Shown: positions 17,911 to 27,472 of the stretch, in pieces
Position numbering within the stretch: the stretch's first letter is position 1
Layout: every line of letters starts with the position of its first letter
DNA from: Bacteroidales bacterium
GTDB lineage: Bacteria > Bacteroidota > Bacteroidia > Bacteroidales > UBA4417
Assembly (NCBI GenBank): GCA_030654075.1
Contig: JAURYB010000079.1
Location: 1-64,000, forward strand
Length of the DNA: 64,000 bases
Direction of reading: 5' to 3'
Notes under the pieces: generated by a model
The model's database searches: none
What the model was told of the DNA's origin: nothing
What the model saw: only the letters and a program-made list of their open reading frames with translations
Position numbers and translations under genes: made by a program

Positions 17911-20751
17911 ATGTTGAAACTAAAGGTTACCCTGTTTCTGATTTTTCTAATCATTTTCAATACAGCTTTTACCCAGGAATTCCGCCTTTCAGGTACATTG
18001 ATCAGCCAACAGGATAATTTGCCCCTGCCGGGAGCTACCCTGAAACTTGTAAGCATGCGCGACTCTACAAAAGTTGATTATAGGAGAAGCGGGCTGAAAG
18101 GCGATTTCCTGTTTGATAAACTTATAAAAGGGCGCTTCAGGCTCGAGATAACTTATATTGGCTTTGAAAATTATACACAGGAAGTATTTGTTGGTGGAAA
18201 GACTGAAAATATAGGAAACCTGATTTTGAAACCTACAGCTACAAATCTTGGTGGTGTTGAAATAAAGGGAACAGCAGAAAGGGCGGAACAAAAAGGAGAC
18301 ACTACCCAATACAATGCCACTGCATTTAAGGTTACCCAGGATGCAAGCACTGAAGACCTGGTTAAGAAAATGCCCGGAATTACCATTGAAAACGGGACGG
18401 TTAAAGCCCATGGCGAAGATGTAAAAAGGGTGCTGGTAGACGGAAAGCAATTTTTTGGTGAAGATCCATCCGTAACGCTTAAAAACCTGCCGGCTGAAGT
18501 GGTTGATAAGATCCAGGTTTTTGACAAGCTTTCGGATCAGGCAGCATGGAGTGGATTTGATGATGGCAGCGGCCAGAAAACCATTAATATTGTTACACGT
18601 AACGCGAAAAGTTCAGGTCAGTTTGGCAAGTTTTCAGCCGGTTATGGTACCGACGACCGATACCTGCTGGGAGCCAATGTCAATTTTTTTAACGGTGATC
18701 GCAAAATAACCCTGCTGGGAATGAGCAACAATGTGAACCAGCAGAATTTCTCGGCCGACGATGTGATTGGCAGTGGTGGCGGCGGTCGTTCAGGTGGCAG
18801 AGGTGGTTCCGCGTTCCAGGTTGGTCCCTCAAACGGGATTTTCAGCACGCATGCACTCGGGTTTAATTATACCGATACATGGGGAAGCAAGTTAACCTTA
18901 AATGCAAGTTATTTCTGGAATAAAGGCGAAAATACCAACAACAAACTGGTGAACAGGAAATATATACTGGATGAAAATAAAAACCAATATTATAATGAAC
19001 TCAGTTCATCGGAATCAGACAACACTAACCACCGTTTGAATATGCGCATTGAGTATAATCCTGATTCGAGCAATTCGTTCATTCTAACCCCAAGGCTAAG
19101 TCTTCAGTACAACAAATCCAACAGCTATTCTGCCGCAATTACCAGCCTTGATCCTGAATTTACCCCCGACAGCCTCCTAAATGAATCTGTTAATAATAAT
19201 GAGAATGACGCGAACGGGTATAATTTTAATAATGACTTTCTGTACCGTTATAAATTTCACAAAAAAGGCCGAACCGCTTCTATTAATATAGGTACTGGAA
19301 TAAGTAACAGGTATCGCGATAGTTATGTAAATAACCTGAGTGATTTTTACAATTCACGGGAAGGACATTCAAACGATACAACCGATCAGTATGGCAAAAC
19401 ACTTTCGGATGGAATAAACCTTTCATCAAATCTGGTTTATACCGAGCCTTTAGGCAAAAACAGCCAGTTTCAGCTAAACTATTCTGTTTCCTATGCCAAG
19501 AATTCAAACGATAAGAAAACTTATAAATATGTACCTTCCCAACAGGATTACACCTCGTTCGACACATTGTACTCAAATATTTACGACAATGATTATATAA
19601 CCCATCGTGTTGGAACCGGTTACCTCTATCAAACAGAGATGATGAATCTGAATGCGGGTATTTCCTATCAATATGCATCCCTACAGGGGAATACCAGTTT
19701 TCCTGATATTGATTCCACCCGGAAGACTTTTAATTCCGTTCTTCCGAATGTTATGTTAAACTACAAATTTACCAAGTTTACCAACCTGAGGATTACCTAC
19801 AGAGCCAGTACCAACGCACCTTCGGCCACCCAGTTGCAAAAAGTTGTCGATAATTCGAACTCGATCTTGAAATCCACCGGTAACCCTGAACTGAAACAGG
19901 AATTCAGGAATTTTGCGATGGCACGTTTTTCGCATTCCAATAAAGAAAAAACCGCCAATCTCTTTGGTATGCTCTTTTTCCAGCAAACCATGAACTACAT
20001 TGGTAATTCAACCTTGGTTGCTGCCAGTGATACGGTAGTATACGGACAAGAAATCAACCCGGGAACCCAGTTATCCATGCCCGAAAACCTCGATGGAGCC
20101 TGGAATTCAAGAGCCATTGTTACGATTGGATTCCCGGTTAAACCCATTAAAAGCAATCTGAATTTCAATACTGGTGTCAGTTATAACCAGCTTCCCAGTC
20201 TGATCAATACACGCTCCAATCTCTCTAAAACCTACGGAATTAATATGGGTGCTGTGTTAAGCAGCAATATCAGCGAGAAAATTGATTTTACTCTCACTTA
20301 CAACATTAACTATAATCTTGTTGAGAACACCATTCAACCTAGTTTAGATAATAATTACCTGTTCCAGATTGGGTCAATCCAGTTTAACTGGGAATTCTGG
20401 AAAGGTTTTTTTGTGCAGAACAGTGTAACATATCAGAATTATAACGGTATTTCTTCAAATATTAATGATCATTACACGCTTTGGAATTTCAATTTAGGCA
20501 AGAAAATCTTCAAAAATAAATCCGGCGAAATAAAATTGTCTTGTTATGATATCCTTGACGAAAATAAAAGTCTGAACCGAAGTGTAACCGATACTTATAT
20601 TGAAGATTCAAATACGCAGGTACTACAGCAGTATTTTATGCTTGCATTTACGTATAGTCTGCGTAATTTCACGGGTAAACCTCCAACAAATGAAAGACGT
20701 GGCTTTGATGGACCTGCTGGCGGAAGACCGGATGGACAACCGATGCATTGA
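17911..20751 (+). CDS. TonB-dependent outer-membrane receptor, OMP_b-brl_3 type
   Basis: I start the gene at the ATG at 17911 rather than the in-frame ATG at 17833, because 17911 begins a clean signal peptide (MLKLKVTLFLIFLIIFNTAFTQ); this gives 946 residues. Next come a CarboxypepD_reg-like beta domain (about 25-110) and a plug-like domain (about 120-230, with DLVKKMPGITIENG and VLVDGKQFFGED). A long beta-barrel rich in aromatic and Asn residues runs to the C-terminus. Barrel proteins of this group import nutrients or export ligands with TonB energy; the substrate is unknown. The Gly-rich stretch near 295-310 (SGGGGRSGGRGG) is probably an extracellular loop. The C-terminal end (GGRPDGQPMH) is not a typical closing beta strand. 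Confidence 0.88.
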   Translation: MLKLKVTLFLIFLIIFNTAFTQEFRLSGTLISQQDNLPLPGATLKLVSMRDSTKVDYRRSGLKGDFLFDKLIKGRFRLEITYIGFENYTQEVFVGGKTENIGNLILKPTATNLGGVEIKGTAERAEQKGDTTQYNATAFKVTQDASTEDLVKKMPGITIENGTVKAHGEDVKRVLVDGKQFFGEDPSVTLKNLPAEVVDKIQVFDKLSDQAAWSGFDDGSGQKTINIVTRNAKSSGQFGKFSAGYGTDDRYLLGANVNFFNGDRKITLLGMSNNVNQQNFSADDVIGSGGGGRSGGRGGSAFQVGPSNGIFSTHALGFNYTDTWGSKLTLNASYFWNKGENTNNKLVNRKYILDENKNQYYNELSSSESDNTNHRLNMRIEYNPDSSNSFILTPRLSLQYNKSNSYSAAITSLDPEFTPDSLLNESVNNNENDANGYNFNNDFLYRYKFHKKGRTASINIGTGISNRYRDSYVNNLSDFYNSREGHSNDTTDQYGKTLSDGINLSSNLVYTEPLGKNSQFQLNYSVSYAKNSNDKKTYKYVPSQQDYTSFDTLYSNIYDNDYITHRVGTGYLYQTEMMNLNAGISYQYASLQGNTSFPDIDSTRKTFNSVLPNVMLNYKFTKFTNLRITYRASTNAPSATQLQKVVDNSNSILKSTGNPELKQEFRNFAMARFSHSNKEKTANLFGMLFFQQTMNYIGNSTLVAASDTVVYGQEINPGTQLSMPENLDGAWNSRAIVTIGFPVKPIKSNLNFNTGVSYNQLPSLINTRSNLSKTYGINMGAVLSSNISEKIDFTLTYNINYNLVENTIQPSLDNNYLFQIGSIQFNWEFWKGFFVQNSVTYQNYNGISSNINDHYTLWNFNLGKKIFKNKSGEIKLSCYDILDENKSLNRSVTDTYIEDSNTQVLQQYFMLAFTYSLRNFTGKPPTNERRGFDGPAGGRPDGQPMH

Positions 20752-20861
20752 GAGTGAGGGTTAATCCGGTAGTGATTTTGTGAAATTTTTTGCCGAAAAG
20801 TCTGACTCCCAATATTAGTACTTAACTCTTTTATAGACCTACTAAACAGTTTCAATTTGTG

Positions 20862-21548
20862 TTATTTCAGTAGATATGATCTGAAACCAAAAGATCCAAA
20901 GAGGAGCGATATTGAAAATTCAGGTTTGGAATAATCAGATTGAACGAACGTCGGTATAGTCTCGCCTGCCTGATTCTCGTAAACGCCATTTACCATTCCA
21001 ACTATATGGTAACCTCCGCTTACATTGATTTTGAACCAACGTGTCATCTTCATTTCCGCAAATAGTTTTGGTATCAAGATGAATACCACATCATCATAAA
21101 TTTTATCATTATATTTATTCGTTGGACCTTTTGCAAGAAGCTGTATGGTTCCCAAGCCGGCAGAACCACTTAGTCCCCAATTCAGAATGTTTTTAGTTTT
21201 GTGAATATACCCAAGCACGCCACCAGCATGTAGCATATCAACTTCACCATCGGTAAAAGTCATATAACCAATTGTTGCCAGATCGGTTCGGGGAACTTTT
21301 GTTATTAGTTTTTGCCCATAAAGGCCAATAAAGAATTTATCATTAAATACCACTCCACCTGTAGCTCCTGCATCAATAGCCGTATAACCTTCAACATTCG
21401 ACAGAGAAATATAAGGGCCAATATATCCGTTTACCTGCCCTCGTCTTTCTGCATCAAACAAATGAAAGCGGTCGTTTTTATTTTGCGCAAATAGCGATAA
21501 AGCTGAATGACAAATGATAACGCAAACAATTAAAACTTTGCTTCTCAT
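20862..21548 (-). CDS. Putative outer-membrane beta-barrel protein
   Basis: A 228-residue protein with a signal peptide (MRSKVLIVCVIICHSALSLFAQ). The mature part alternates hydrophobic and polar residues in strands rich in Gly, Tyr and Phe, for example NGYIGPYISLSNVEGYT and WFKINVSGGYHIVGMV. The C-terminal sequence FSISLLFGSFGFRSYLLK looks like a closing barrel strand. This fits a small outer-membrane barrel of the PorT/OmpW-like kind, but I cannot name the family. It converges with the TonB receptor gene; the 110-base spacer between them has no obvious terminator. Confidence 0.6.
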   Translation of the reverse strand: MRSKVLIVCVIICHSALSLFAQNKNDRFHLFDAERRGQVNGYIGPYISLSNVEGYTAIDAGATGGVVFNDKFFIGLYGQKLITKVPRTDLATIGYMTFTDGEVDMLHAGGVLGYIHKTKNILNWGLSGSAGLGTIQLLAKGPTNKYNDKIYDDVVFILIPKLFAEMKMTRWFKINVSGGYHIVGMVNGVYENQAGETIPTFVQSDYSKPEFSISLLFGSFGFRSYLLK

Positions 21549-21783
21549 TTTTTATGGCATTATTTTTAAGACTGATTCTGTTTTCTTGCGATAAACAAAG
21601 ATATTGTGTTCAGCTTTGTTATCTGTAATTTTTTGCATTTTTTTGATTTCCTGGTCTTTCTCCCTAATAAAATTTATTAAACTAATTGAATTTCAATAGG
21701 CTAACAAATATTTCTTTAGATAAAAGATATTTTACAATTATTGGAGAACCCTTTTATTTTGTCAGAATCCAGTGTGCAAATGC

Positions 21784-21821
21784 ATAAAAAAATCACTTAC
21801 AAATTAACTCTGTAAGTGATT
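21784..21821 (-). terminator. Intrinsic terminator of the glnS/tRNA-Gln transcript
   Basis: On the minus strand an 11-base stem (AATCACTTACA with TGTAAGTGATT, 10-base loop) is followed by a run of T. It sits just past the 3' end of tRNA-Gln. Confidence 0.85.
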
Positions 21822-21830
21822 GATTTTAAA

Positions 21831-21905
21831 GTTGTCCGACCAGGGCTCGAACCTGGACTCTTCTGATCCAGAATCAGACGTGTTGCCGATTACACCATCA
21901 GACAA
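21831..21905 (-). tRNA. tRNA-Gln (anticodon CUG)
   Basis: The minus strand folds as a 75-nt cloverleaf. The acceptor arms are TTGTCTG and CGGACAA, with the weak U1-A72 pair typical of glutamine tRNAs. The anticodon stem TCTGA/TCAGA encloses the loop TTCTGGA, giving anticodon CUG, and the T-arm contains GGTTCGAGCC. It lies downstream of glnS on the same strand, with 65 bases between, and may share its transcript. Confidence 0.93.
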
Positions 21906-21970
21906 TTTTTATTTGAGGAGCGCAAAATTATACAATTTTCTTAACGCTACGTCAGAAATATTCAGTTTTT

Positions 21971-23674
21971 TTAGAACTGTTTTGATTTTGTCCAGGTATC
22001 CTTAAGCGCCACGGTACGGTTAAATACTATTTTTGAATCATTTGAATCCGGATCAACGCAGAAATACCCTAGTCTTTCGAACTGAAACCTGTCGCCTGCT
22101 TTTGCACTGGAAACCGAAGCTTCGGCATAAGCAGTGATGACTTTCAGCGAATCAGGATTCACATTTTCCTTGAAATCGTGTCCTTCTTCCACATTCTCGG
22201 GAGTTTCAGTCGAAAAAAGCCTGTCGTATAAACGAACTTCAACCGGCAATGCGTGTGCCACCGATACCCAGTGAAGCGTTCCTTTTACTTTTTTATTGCT
22301 GTTTGGTTGTCCGCTACGGGTATCAGCCTGGTAAGTGCAATGAATCTCTGTGATATTACCTTCATCATCCTTAACAATGCTCTCACATTTGATGATATAA
22401 CCATATTTCAGGCGTACTTCACCACCTGGTTTAAGACGGAAAAATTTTCCTGTTGGATTTTCCTGGAAGTCTTCCCGTTCGATGTAAAGCTCGTTTGAGA
22501 ACTGAACTTTGCGGAAACCGGCTTCCGGATCTTCCGGGTTGTTAATAGCTTCGAGTTCTTCAACCTGCCCTTCGGGAAAGTTGTCGAGTATAAGTTTTAC
22601 CGGATTCAGAACCGCCATTACACGATTTGAGCGCCTGTTGAGATCTTCGCGAACACAGAATTCAAGTAATGCCACATCAATAAGCTGGTCGCGCTTGGCA
22701 ATACCGATTGTATCAGCAAAGTTTCGCAACGATTCGGGAGTATATCCGCGGCGACGTAAACCGCAAATGGTAGGCATCCGAGGATCGTCCCATCCATTAA
22801 CCACATTTTCGTTTACAAGTTGCAGCAGTTTGCGCTTACTCATAACAGTATATGTTAAATTTAAGCGGGCAAATTCAATCTGTCGCGGGCGATAGTCACC
22901 TTCGGCTACCTGTTCAAGGTACCATTCGTAAAGTGGCCTGTGGACCTCGAATTCAAGCGTGCAGATGCTATGTGTAATTCCTTCGAGGTAATCGCTTTGA
23001 CCATGCGCGTAATCGTACATCGGATAAATGCACCATTTGTCGCCGGTACGGTGGTGATCGGTATGCAGAATGCGGTACATGATAGGATCGCGCATCAACA
23101 TGTTGGGATGAGCCATATCCACTTTGGCACGCAGAACTTTGCTTCCATCAGGAAACTCACCGTTTTTCATACGGGCGAATAAGTCCAGGTTTTCTTCAAC
23201 CGAACGTGTCCGATACGGGCTTTCTTTTCCTGCACGGGTAACAGTACCACGGTATTCACTTATTTGCTCCGCATTCAGATCGTCAACATACGCTTTTTCG
23301 TCCTTTATAATTTTAACAGCCCAATCGTAAAGCTGGTCGAAATAATCGGATGCATAAAAAAGCCGGTCGCCCCAGTCGAAACCAAGCCAATGCACATCTT
23401 CCATAATGCTATCCACATACTCAGTATCTTCTTTCACCGGATTGGTATCGTCAAAGCGAAGGTTAGCCAGGCCATTGTATTTAATAGCTGTTCCGAAATT
23501 CAGGCAAATGCTTTTAGCATGCCCGATGTGCAGATAACCATTTGGCTCCGGCGGAAAACGGGTATGAACACGTCCCTGGTTTTTGCCCTGGGCGATTTCA
23601 TCTTCAATAATCTGGTGTATAAAATTTAATGAAACTTTCTCTTCCAGCGGAGTGGTAATGTTTTCGTCAGTCAT
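21971..23674 (-). CDS. glnS: Glutamine-tRNA ligase
   Basis: A 567-residue GlnRS that charges tRNA-Gln directly. The class I signature is in [21 protein letters not shown] (HIGH near residue 50) and the KMSKS-type motif is VMSKRKL near residue 275. The C-terminal two-barrel anticodon-binding part runs from about 340 to the end, with typical ERLGYFCVD and [11 protein letters not shown]. Its cognate tRNA-Gln lies just downstream. The upstream spacer has a minus-strand -7 box at 23715-23722. Length and motifs are ordinary for the family. Confidence 0.98.
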   Translation of the reverse strand: MTDENITTPLEEKVSLNFIHQIIEDEIAQGKNQGRVHTRFPPEPNGYLHIGHAKSICLNFGTAIKYNGLANLRFDDTNPVKEDTEYVDSIMEDVHWLGFDWGDRLFYASDYFDQLYDWAVKIIKDEKAYVDDLNAEQISEYRGTVTRAGKESPYRTRSVEENLDLFARMKNGEFPDGSKVLRAKVDMAHPNMLMRDPIMYRILHTDHHRTGDKWCIYPMYDYAHGQSDYLEGITHSICTLEFEVHRPLYEWYLEQVAEGDYRPRQIEFARLNLTYTVMSKRKLLQLVNENVVNGWDDPRMPTICGLRRRGYTPESLRNFADTIGIAKRDQLIDVALLEFCVREDLNRRSNRVMAVLNPVKLILDNFPEGQVEELEAINNPEDPEAGFRKVQFSNELYIEREDFQENPTGKFFRLKPGGEVRLKYGYIIKCESIVKDDEGNITEIHCTYQADTRSGQPNSNKKVKGTLHWVSVAHALPVEVRLYDRLFSTETPENVEEGHDFKENVNPDSLKVITAYAEASVSSAKAGDRFQFERLGYFCVDPDSNDSKIVFNRTVALKDTWTKSKQF

Positions 23675-23714
23675 GATGATCAGGCATTTAAGCTAATTAT
23701 TCGGAAATAATTTG

Positions 23715-23722
23715 CAAAGGTA
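23715..23722 (-). promoter_or_regulatory. -7 box upstream of glnS
   Basis: The minus strand reads TACCTTTG, matching TAnnTTTG, about 40 bases before the glnS ATG. No clear -33 TTG was seen at the right distance. Confidence 0.5.
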
Positions 23723-23761
23723 AAGTTTATTGGCTTTGGGGGAAGGTATTGTGGGTTAATA

Positions 23762-23830
23762 GTTAATGGAAAATGGAAAATAGTTGTATTACAAAGAGAA
23801 AAATAGTTAATGGAAAATAGAAAATAGTTA
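23762..23830. repeat. TTAATGGAAAATGGAAAATAG-type intergenic repeat
   Basis: The glnS-folB spacer contains tandem, imperfect copies of a unit like GTTAATGGAAAATAG. Related sequence, sometimes inverted, occurs at 23939-23968, 27437-27470, 59082-59110 and 59183-59212. It looks like a dispersed, non-coding AT-rich repeat of this genome. Confidence 0.7.
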
Positions 23831-23970
23831 AAATGTTGCAGGCTCGAAGTACTTAAGTTGGCCGAATACAACTAATTTTGCATTCAATCCTTTAATAAAG
23901 GATCCAGTGATTAGGGCTGGGAGATAGGGAATCCAGCCCATTTTCCATTAACCATTAACTAATAACTAAA

Positions 23971-24327
23971 ATGGGGCTAATAGAAATAGAGGGAATGGAC
24001 TTTTTCGCCTACCACGGCTGCTTTAAAGAAGAGCGGGTGATTGGCACACGGTTTACGGTTGACGCATGGCTGACAACTGACACATCTGAATCAGAAACCA
24101 GCGATAGCCTTAAAGACACGGTTAATTACCAGGCTGTTTACGCGCTTTTGCGGCAGGAGATGGAGCAACACTCCCATTTGCTCGAACATGTCGCCAGGAG
24201 GATGATAGATGCCCTTTACAGGGATTTTAAAACATTGATTCATGTTAAAATAAAAGTATCAAAACTGAATCCGGCACTGGCGAATGGCGGGAAGATCAAA
24301 CAGGTGAGTGTGACACTGGAACGTTAA
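23971..24327 (+). CDS. folB: Dihydroneopterin aldolase
   Basis: A 118-residue FolB, which converts 7,8-dihydroneopterin to 6-hydroxymethyl-dihydropterin and glycolaldehyde in folate synthesis. The N-terminal IEIEGMDFFAYHGCFKEER carries the conserved HG motif, the middle has TVNYQAVYALLRQEM with the substrate-binding Tyr, and the end has KIKVSKLNPALANGG with the catalytic Lys. The gene appears to stand alone, with no other folate genes nearby. A TAATTTTG -7-like box lies about 100 bases upstream. Confidence 0.95.
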   Translation: MGLIEIEGMDFFAYHGCFKEERVIGTRFTVDAWLTTDTSESETSDSLKDTVNYQAVYALLRQEMEQHSHLLEHVARRMIDALYRDFKTLIHVKIKVSKLNPALANGGKIKQVSVTLER

Positions 24328-24423
24328 TTTATTTCGGATGTCGGATTGCTGATGTCGGATGTGTTTTCAATTTACTCAAGAATTCGCACCTATTTCCCAC
24401 TTTCTATTTTCTATTTCACTCTG

Positions 24424-24615
24424 ATGAATAACAAGGAACGACCGTTCGAACAAAAGAAATGTCCCCGCTGTGGCAATTCATTTACTTGTAGCACTTCGGC
24501 AAAATGCTGGTGTTTTGAAGTGGATGTACCTGCAGATACCATGCAGATAATTCAGGATACCTGGTCCGGATGCCTATGTCCTGACTGCCTGAAGTCGTTC
24601 GCAAAGCATGCCTAA
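24424..24615 (+). CDS. Small cysteine-rich CWC-family protein
   Basis: I start at the ATG at 24424 (MNNKERPFEQKKCPRCG), giving 63 residues. The in-frame ATG at 24346 would add a stretch read from repeat-like spacer sequence. The protein has CPRCGNSFTC, then KCWCFEV and CLCPDCLKSF, which matches the cysteine-rich CWC family (probably zinc-binding, function unknown). It sits between folB and tRNA-Cys on the same strand. Confidence 0.75.
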   Translation: MNNKERPFEQKKCPRCGNSFTCSTSAKCWCFEVDVPADTMQIIQDTWSGCLCPDCLKSFAKHA

Positions 24616-24623
24616 AAAAGTAT

Positions 24624-24654
24624 TTGTTGATAAAATGTTAATTACTTACCTTTG
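24624..24654 (+). promoter_or_regulatory. Promoter of tRNA-Cys
   Basis: TTG at 24624-24626, a 20-base spacer and TACCTTTG at 24647-24654 form a full Bacteroidetes promoter. The tRNA begins 14 bases after the -7 box. Confidence 0.82.
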
Positions 24655-24668
24655 CACCGCCAAAACAA

Positions 24669-24739
24669 GGTTTCGTGGCCGAGTGGTTAGGCAGCGGTCT
24701 GCAAAACCGTGTACAGCGGTTCGAATCCGCTCGAAACCT
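24669..24739 (+). tRNA. tRNA-Cys (anticodon GCA)
   Basis: A 71-nt cloverleaf with acceptor arms GGTTTCG and CGAAACC, discriminator U as expected for cysteine, and a D-arm GGCCGAGTGGTTAGGC. The anticodon loop CTGCAAA contains GCA, and the T-loop is GGTTCGAATCC. CCA is not encoded. Confidence 0.95.
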
Positions 24740-24743
24740 CAGT

Positions 24744-24768
24744 AAAAGCCTCCTTTCGGGGGCTTTTG
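24744..24768 (+). terminator. Intrinsic terminator after tRNA-Cys
   Basis: AAAAGCCTCC pairs with GGGGGCTTTT around a TTTC loop, ending in a short T run 5 bases past the tRNA. Confidence 0.85.
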
Positions 24769-24785
24769 TCGTTTATGCCGTTAAT

Positions 24786-26039
24786 TTATTCACCTCGTTT
24801 ATATACAATCGCCACCACCGTTTTATCATCTCCACCCATATTAATAGTCATACCATAAGGTCGTGAAGGATCAATTTTGATTTGGTTCAATCCGGCTTTT
24901 CCGGTTAACTGTTCCCAAATAGTTACTGCCATATGCACACCGGTTCCGCCTGTGGGATGCCCCCAGCCGATAAGTCCACCGGTGGTATTCATCGGAATTT
25001 TGCCATTGCGGGCAGTATTTCCGGCAGCTACAAAGGCAGCTCCTTCGCCATGAGCAGCAAAACCAAGGGCTTCAACTGCCAGTATCCCTGCAATGGTAAA
25101 ACAGTCGTGAAGTTCAACCGTTGCAAGTTGCTCTATTGTAATTTCTGCGGATGAAAGCGCCTGCCTGATAGCTTCACGCATGGTTGTAAGCACCGTGAGT
25201 TGAGGCGGATCTTCCGTGATATCATCTACGGCATGCCCCCACCCTATTACCTCGACAGCATCTGATTTGGCAATTCCGGCACGTTTAAGTCCTTCTTCAC
25301 TTAAAACAGCAATTCCGGAAGCTCCGTCACTTACCTTAGAACAGTCAAAAACATTCAGATGGTCGGTAAACGATCGCGGATTGGGCTCAGTCAAGGCTAA
25401 TCCTTCAAGATCGGAAACCGCATTATGATGTTCCTGCGCCGTCGGGCACAGACGAGCATTTTCAATGGCATTCCTGTACCAGCGGGCAAAACCTTTACGT
25501 GTATTCTCACGTCCAAATTTTTCATAATAGGCTCCTGCCCTGTCGCTGAATTGTCCGGGAAAAAAATACGCGTGGCCGTCTTTCCGTTTGTTGAACCAGC
25601 CAGCGCCGGCAAGAATATCAGCTCCATAAATAGCTTTCACCGTATTCTGAACCTCCACTCCTATGCAAAGAACTGAATCTGCTGTTCCAGCCAAAACGGA
25701 TTTCATTCCGGTAATAAGTGCAAGACCTCCGGAAGCACAAGCGCCTTCAACACTTATAGAGGGTTTAAATCTCAAGCCTTTATCTACCATGGGTAAAAAA
25801 GCGCCAAGATGAGCCTGTTTATTAAACCTTGCTGACATAAAATTGCCTACAGCGCTTTCGTCCACATTCTGAGCTCCACCCAATTGCGTGATTACTCCCT
25901 GCCCGGCTTCTTTCAGATAGTGTTCGAGTCCCGGACGTTCAGTGCGTGGATTAAACTCTTTGCGGCCAGTACCAAGTGAAATGGTATTGTAACCGGCAGC
26001 CATAAATATTTTATGTGATGGTTGTGGCATTTCGATCAA
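24786..26039 (-). CDS. Acyl-CoA acetyltransferase (thiolase, SCP2-type)
   Basis: A 417-residue thiolase. The nucleophilic Cys101 lies in SISVEGACASGGLAL. The HDCF motif (ELHDCFTIA) near 300 and the GGLIGWGHPTGGTGVHM motif with its catalytic His near 360 are present. HDCF, and NMGGDD in place of the usual C-terminal Cys-Gly motif, point to the SCP2-like branch. It would catalyse reversible thiolytic cleavage of 3-ketoacyl-CoA. It starts 11 bases after the hydroxyacyl-CoA dehydrogenase gene, and a hydratase gene lies upstream: together a three-step beta-oxidation-type set. No acyl-CoA dehydrogenase or ligase is in the window, so the chain length and direction are unknown. Confidence 0.88.
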   Translation of the reverse strand: MIEMPQPSHKIFMAAGYNTISLGTGRKEFNPRTERPGLEHYLKEAGQGVITQLGGAQNVDESAVGNFMSARFNKQAHLGAFLPMVDKGLRFKPSISVEGACASGGLALITGMKSVLAGTADSVLCIGVEVQNTVKAIYGADILAGAGWFNKRKDGHAYFFPGQFSDRAGAYYEKFGRENTRKGFARWYRNAIENARLCPTAQEHHNAVSDLEGLALTEPNPRSFTDHLNVFDCSKVSDGASGIAVLSEEGLKRAGIAKSDAVEVIGWGHAVDDITEDPPQLTVLTTMREAIRQALSSAEITIEQLATVELHDCFTIAGILAVEALGFAAHGEGAAFVAAGNTARNGKIPMNTTGGLIGWGHPTGGTGVHMAVTIWEQLTGKAGLNQIKIDPSRPYGMTINMGGDDKTVVAIVYKRGE

Positions 26040-26050
26040 ATTAAAACCTG

Positions 26051-27385
26051 TTACAAATAATCATTAATAGGACCATAAGCATGGAAGAAACCGGTGAGTA
26101 AAACGGCATTTACATCATTCCCATTATGGGCAACTCCGTCAGTAACTAGTTTACGTGCTGATTCACGGGAGTTCAGAGCATAGGCAACAGCAAGTGACGC
26201 TCCTTCTGATCCGGAGTCAAGCAGAGCTTTAAAAGCAGGTTTCAAAACAGAATCTTTATCACGAACCTTGACCAATTCTTTCCATGGCAATACTTCATTA
26301 GGAACAACTCCAAGCCAGCTGTCTGGTTTTTCCCGGAAAGCAGAAATCTCGAAATAGGTACCGGAAGGTTTATCAATAACACCGGCAGGTTTGCCTTTTT
26401 CATATTTCAGGAAACCATCTTTCTGGCTTCCATCGCTAAATTGTCCTCCTTTAACACCGTTGAGAACCAGCTCATCCAGCAGGCTGCTATGCATTTTCTC
26501 GCCTTGAATATGAGGTTGCATTACGCGAAGTATAAACTGAACTATATCAAGCCCGACATAATCAATCAGCTGGAAAATACCCATAGGCCGCGACAGGAAA
26601 TCACGTGTAACACGATCGACACAATAAATTGCCTCATGCAAAGGCATCTGTACTGAAAGCCGCTCAGCTTCAGCGATCCCGAATAAAGCATCGCGCATAA
26701 AATGGCCATTGCCTATAAAGCCTGCAATATCGTTTGAAGGAACAACTGTTTTACGAAGATTAGCAGCGTATTTGCGGGCAAATTCAACCATCCCGACAGG
26801 GTTTTCTTTTATAGTGATAAGTTCAACCAATTTTTGAACAGCGGGCGGATTGTAGAAGTGAAATCCCAAAATCCGTCCATCCAACACGGCATTCTTATTA
26901 AGACCACCAATAGGGACTGAAGATGTGTTTGTAAAAAACCAGGGTTGATATTTGTTGTTTTCATTAATCAAACGAAAAAGCTTTTCCTTCAATGTCTGGT
27001 TTTCACTAACAGCTTCAAAAACCAAAGAGGAATCATACGCGGCTTCAATACGGGTTGTAGTGCGTATTATACTCATTACGTCCCGCACATAAGCATCGAT
27101 TATTTCGCTGTTTTCGATTAATTTGGGTTGTGGGGCGTAAATACTACGAAGTGCAACCGCCTTTTTTTCAGCAGCTTTCAGCACCTGTGACTGTAAATAT
27201 TTCACCAGTCCGCTGAGACCTTCATCAGAAGTGTCAATTGCATTTAATATAAAAGATTTCCCTTTATTTTCCGCCTTAAGCATCTGATCGGCCATTTCGA
27301 TAGCGGTGAGCAGCACAATTCCGCTACCCATTTTCCCGGCAGCACCGAGAATAGAAACTTTTTGAAGGCGTTGAGTATATTCCAT
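26051..27385 (-). CDS. 3-hydroxyacyl-CoA dehydrogenase
   Basis: A 444-residue NAD-dependent dehydrogenase. The Rossmann motif KVSILGAAGKMGSGIVLL is at residues 9-26. The catalytic region has ILGFHFYNPP (His) and PSNDIAGFIGNGHFMRDALF (Asn), and a C-terminal dehydrogenase domain follows. It is longer than the 280-residue FadB2-type enzymes and shorter than the fused hydratase-dehydrogenases; the hydratase function is a separate gene upstream. It oxidises 3-hydroxyacyl-CoA to 3-ketoacyl-CoA for the downstream thiolase. Confidence 0.88.
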   Translation of the reverse strand: MEYTQRLQKVSILGAAGKMGSGIVLLTAIEMADQMLKAENKGKSFILNAIDTSDEGLSGLVKYLQSQVLKAAEKKAVALRSIYAPQPKLIENSEIIDAYVRDVMSIIRTTTRIEAAYDSSLVFEAVSENQTLKEKLFRLINENNKYQPWFFTNTSSVPIGGLNKNAVLDGRILGFHFYNPPAVQKLVELITIKENPVGMVEFARKYAANLRKTVVPSNDIAGFIGNGHFMRDALFGIAEAERLSVQMPLHEAIYCVDRVTRDFLSRPMGIFQLIDYVGLDIVQFILRVMQPHIQGEKMHSSLLDELVLNGVKGGQFSDGSQKDGFLKYEKGKPAGVIDKPSGTYFEISAFREKPDSWLGVVPNEVLPWKELVKVRDKDSVLKPAFKALLDSGSEGASLAVAYALNSRESARKLVTDGVAHNGNDVNAVLLTGFFHAYGPINDYL

Positions 27386-27472
27386 TTTTGTTCAGGTTTT
27401 GGGGGTTAGGGATTGGGGATTAGGGGCGAAACCATTAACAATTTTCTATTAACGATTTTCTCTCTTCACCAA

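Noticed and set aside
22509-22895. 128-codon plus-strand frame opposite glnS
   Set aside because: Shadow of a strongly conserved gene; no start signal or recognisable protein.
26597-26612. TCACGTGTAACA, a third parS-like sequence
   Set aside because: Only half of the 16-mer matches; the left half (GAAA) is wrong and it lies within the dehydrogenase coding sequence.
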